From positions 62,001-126,000 of the forward strand of contig DAOUGQ010000006.1 in assembly GCA_034429195.1 (NCBI GenBank): a DNA stretch of 64,000 nucleotides, written 5' to 3'. The notes below the pieces were generated by a model. That model was not told the origin of the DNA. It saw only the letters and a program-made list of their open reading frames with translations, and did not search any database. Source of the stretch: UBA4782 sp034429195. Lineage in GTDB: Bacteria > Chloroflexota > Anaerolineae > Anaerolineales > Anaerolineaceae. Shown piece by piece: positions 62,633 through 64,000 of the stretch. Both the position numbers and the translations under genes were made by a program. Each line of letters begins with the position of its first letter. Positions within the stretch are counted from its first letter, which is position 1.

Positions 62633-64000
62633 TCAAAACTGCAGGGCATGCAGTGGAATAGGTTCATACGTGTTGCAGTGCTCACGAGCCAGTGGGCATC
62701 CGCCACCGCACTCGTGCAAAAGATCACATCTTTTACAGGGATCTGGTACATTCAGGCGCCTTCTTAAAGCAACTGCCAGATCATGGTTCCAAATAGAATC
62801 CCAGGGATCGGAAAGGATATTTCCCAGGGACTGATAATATGATTGACAGGGGATGACACTCCCATCAGGCTCCACACACATATTGTACAGGGCTGCTGTG
62901 CAGCCTTTGACACCCAGCTCGAGCTGGGTTGGATCAAAATGACAGTATTGAGTAGGGGTATACCAGATCAATCTTTGCCCACTCTTTGCAGTGAATTCGC
63001 GAGCTATTGTCAATAATCCAGGGAGGTCTTTTTCTGGCAACCCACTTTTCACCGTTACGCCACTCCCTGAATAGATAAGGGCATTGATCCCCATAGTGGG
63101 AATGCCCATTTCATGCAGGAAACTCATTGTTTGCTTTAAATATGGGCTGTTTGTTTGCAGCAGGGTGGTATTAGTCATGATATACAACTGTGGGTATTGC
63201 AGAACGGTGCGAAGTCCAGTGGTTGTATCTTGCCAAGCACCAGGAGCTGCAACCATGTCATCGTGGATGGTGGAGTCATGTGATTCAAGTGTGATTTGCA
63301 CATGATCAAGCCCAGCTTTGATTAATGATTCGACAAAAGCTGGATCCTTCAATCTGCGACCATTAGTGTTGATGCCACTGATCATTCCTATCTCACTGGC
63401 ATAAGCGATTAATTCGGGAAGGTCATTCCGTAAAGTTGGCTCACCACCAGTAAACACCACATGAGGAATTCCTGCATTCCAGACCTTTTCCAACACCTTT
63501 TTCCAGGTGTTAGTATCCAATTCAGGAAAGCTTCGGCTGCGGGCGTTATAACAATGACTGCAGTTGTTATTACAGCGATAGGTGATAGCCAGGTCCATGC
63601 GGTAAGGGGCGGAAGGATTCGTGGAGAAAGGCAGAATGGTCTCAAAATTTAAGTCACAGATTGGGCAGGCGCCATTGGGATGGATCACCTGCTCGATCTG
63701 TGAAGTAAATTGCGCATAATCGGATTTTGCGAGTATGTTGTTCACCTGGAAACTTTGTTGAAGGAAATGGATAGCTTCCTTTTCTGGAATCTCTTTCAGG
63801 TACAACCAGGCCATAATAAGCGCAGTCGGATTTAGATGCAGAATCTGGGCACCATTGATGATAAGCAATCCACTTCTATCCTCATCAACTCGCAAGTGAA
63901 GCCTTACCCGCTCTTCTTCATTTTCCCGCATGAAGTGATATACACCTGGTGCAGGTGATTGAGGGATCTTGTGCTTATTCAGTCCAAGCTTGTTCAAGAA
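62633..64000 (-). CDS. Radical SAM/SPASM protein with N-terminal PqqD/RRE-like domain (start just outside the window)
   Basis: At least 454 residues; comparison with the shorter paralogue suggests that only a few N-terminal residues are missing beyond the right edge. A PqqD/RRE-like domain (HLRVDEDRSGLLIINGAQ) is followed by a CPIC pair, the CX3CX2C motif in TYRCNNNCSHCYNARSR, FTGGEPTLRNDL, and a C-terminal SPASM domain (MCVEPDGSVIPCQSYY, PDPCKRCDLLHECGGGCPLA). Such enzymes typically modify ribosomal peptides or pyrroles (NirJ/PqqE-like). The downstream neighbours are its dead paralogue and a methyltransferase. No precursor peptide is visible in the window. Confidence 0.9.
   Translation of the reverse strand, partial: FLNKLGLNKHKIPQSPAPGVYHFMRENEEERVRLHLRVDEDRSGLLIINGAQILHLNPTALIMAWLYLKEIPEKEAIHFLQQSFQVNNILAKSDYAQFTSQIEQVIHPNGACPICDLNFETILPFSTNPSAPYRMDLAITYRCNNNCSHCYNARSRSFPELDTNTWKKVLEKVWNAGIPHVVFTGGEPTLRNDLPELIAYASEIGMISGINTNGRRLKDPAFVESLIKAGLDHVQITLESHDSTIHDDMVAAPGAWQDTTTGLRTVLQYPQLYIMTNTTLLQTNSPYLKQTMSFLHEMGIPTMGINALIYSGSGVTVKSGLPEKDLPGLLTIAREFTAKSGQRLIWYTPTQYCHFDPTQLELGVKGCTAALYNMCVEPDGSVIPCQSYYQSLGNILSDPWDSIWNHDLAVALRRRLNVPDPCKRCDLLHECGGGCPLAREHCNTYEPIPLHALQF

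Overview
The window looks like a chromosomal segment of a strictly or facultatively anaerobic member of the Chloroflexota, most likely class Anaerolineae. This is inferred from gene content, not from a database search: Thr/Pro-rich lipoproteins and LysM/zinc-ribbon proteins, FtsZ with no dcw cluster around it, mevalonate-type isoprenoid genes, several radical SAM enzymes, a Tat cassette and a low-to-moderate G+C. Most of it is ordinary, densely packed chromosome, with accessory insertions around 11-20 kb, 22-25 kb, 55-57 kb and 59-60.6 kb.

Layout. 0-8 kb: the start of a NERD-domain protein running off the left edge, a secreted protein, pth, mfd and uvrB. 8-11.4 kb (minus strand): mvaD-like, rseP-like site-2 protease, HEAT-repeat protein, acyP. 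11.4-20 kb: three paralogous asparagine-synthase-like proteins interleaved with a double-GNAT protein, a membrane protein and an aminoglycoside 6-adenylyltransferase homologue. 20-21.8 kb: glnS behind tRNA-Gln(CUG). 21.9-25.1 kb: arsR, acr3 and a radical SAM protein of the tungsten-oxidoreductase maturase type, followed by a broken small cysteine protein. 25.4-27.6 kb: a cytochrome-b-like DUF4405 protein and a nucleoside hydrolase lipoprotein. 27.6-30.5 kb: ubiD-acnX large-acnX small, an overlapping operon matching the archaeal anhydromevalonate-phosphate route. 30.6-32.7 kb: a selenocysteine peroxiredoxin fused to a glutaredoxin-like domain, and an MFS transporter. 32.8-34.2 kb: tatC-tatA-tatB-like. 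34.2-38.3 kb: ftsZ operon with hypothetical genes. 38.4-44.3 kb: an epimerase-like protein and two large glycoside hydrolase family proteins. 44.3-49.6 kb: archaeal-like thiolase, AlkZ-related protein, cyclase, aminotransferase and trxB. 49.6-54.9 kb: YgiQ, a LysM protein, HemW and a Tat-exported L,D-transpeptidase. 55-56.7 kb: a type II restriction-modification pair. 57-60.6 kb: patatin, zinc-ribbon protein, lipoprotein, tRNA-Pro(GGG) and partial tRNA copies. 60.7-64 kb: a methyltransferase, a radical SAM pseudoenzyme and its intact paralogue.

How genes connect. Isoprenoid genes are scattered but coherent: an archaeal-type acetoacetyl-CoA thiolase (45.2 kb), phosphomevalonate dehydratase plus anhydromevalonate-phosphate decarboxylase homologues (27.6-30.5 kb), and a (di)phosphomevalonate decarboxylase homologue (10.4 kb). 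The genome may therefore have two routes leading to isopentenyl phosphate or diphosphate. Redox and anaerobic biology recurs: Sec-peroxiredoxin, TrxB, arsenite detoxification, Fe-S radical SAM enzymes. The Tat translocase has a clear client in the window (the L,D-transpeptidase).

The observations most worth following up are: the archaeal mevalonate shunt in a bacterial context; the in-frame UGA at the peroxidatic-cysteine position with a SECIS-like hairpin; the tandem radical SAM pair in which one copy has lost all cluster cysteines but kept the SAM-binding motif; the three-paralogue asparagine-synthase-like locus; tRNA-Pro 3'-end duplications; and a repeated promoter arrangement that predicts leaderless mRNAs.
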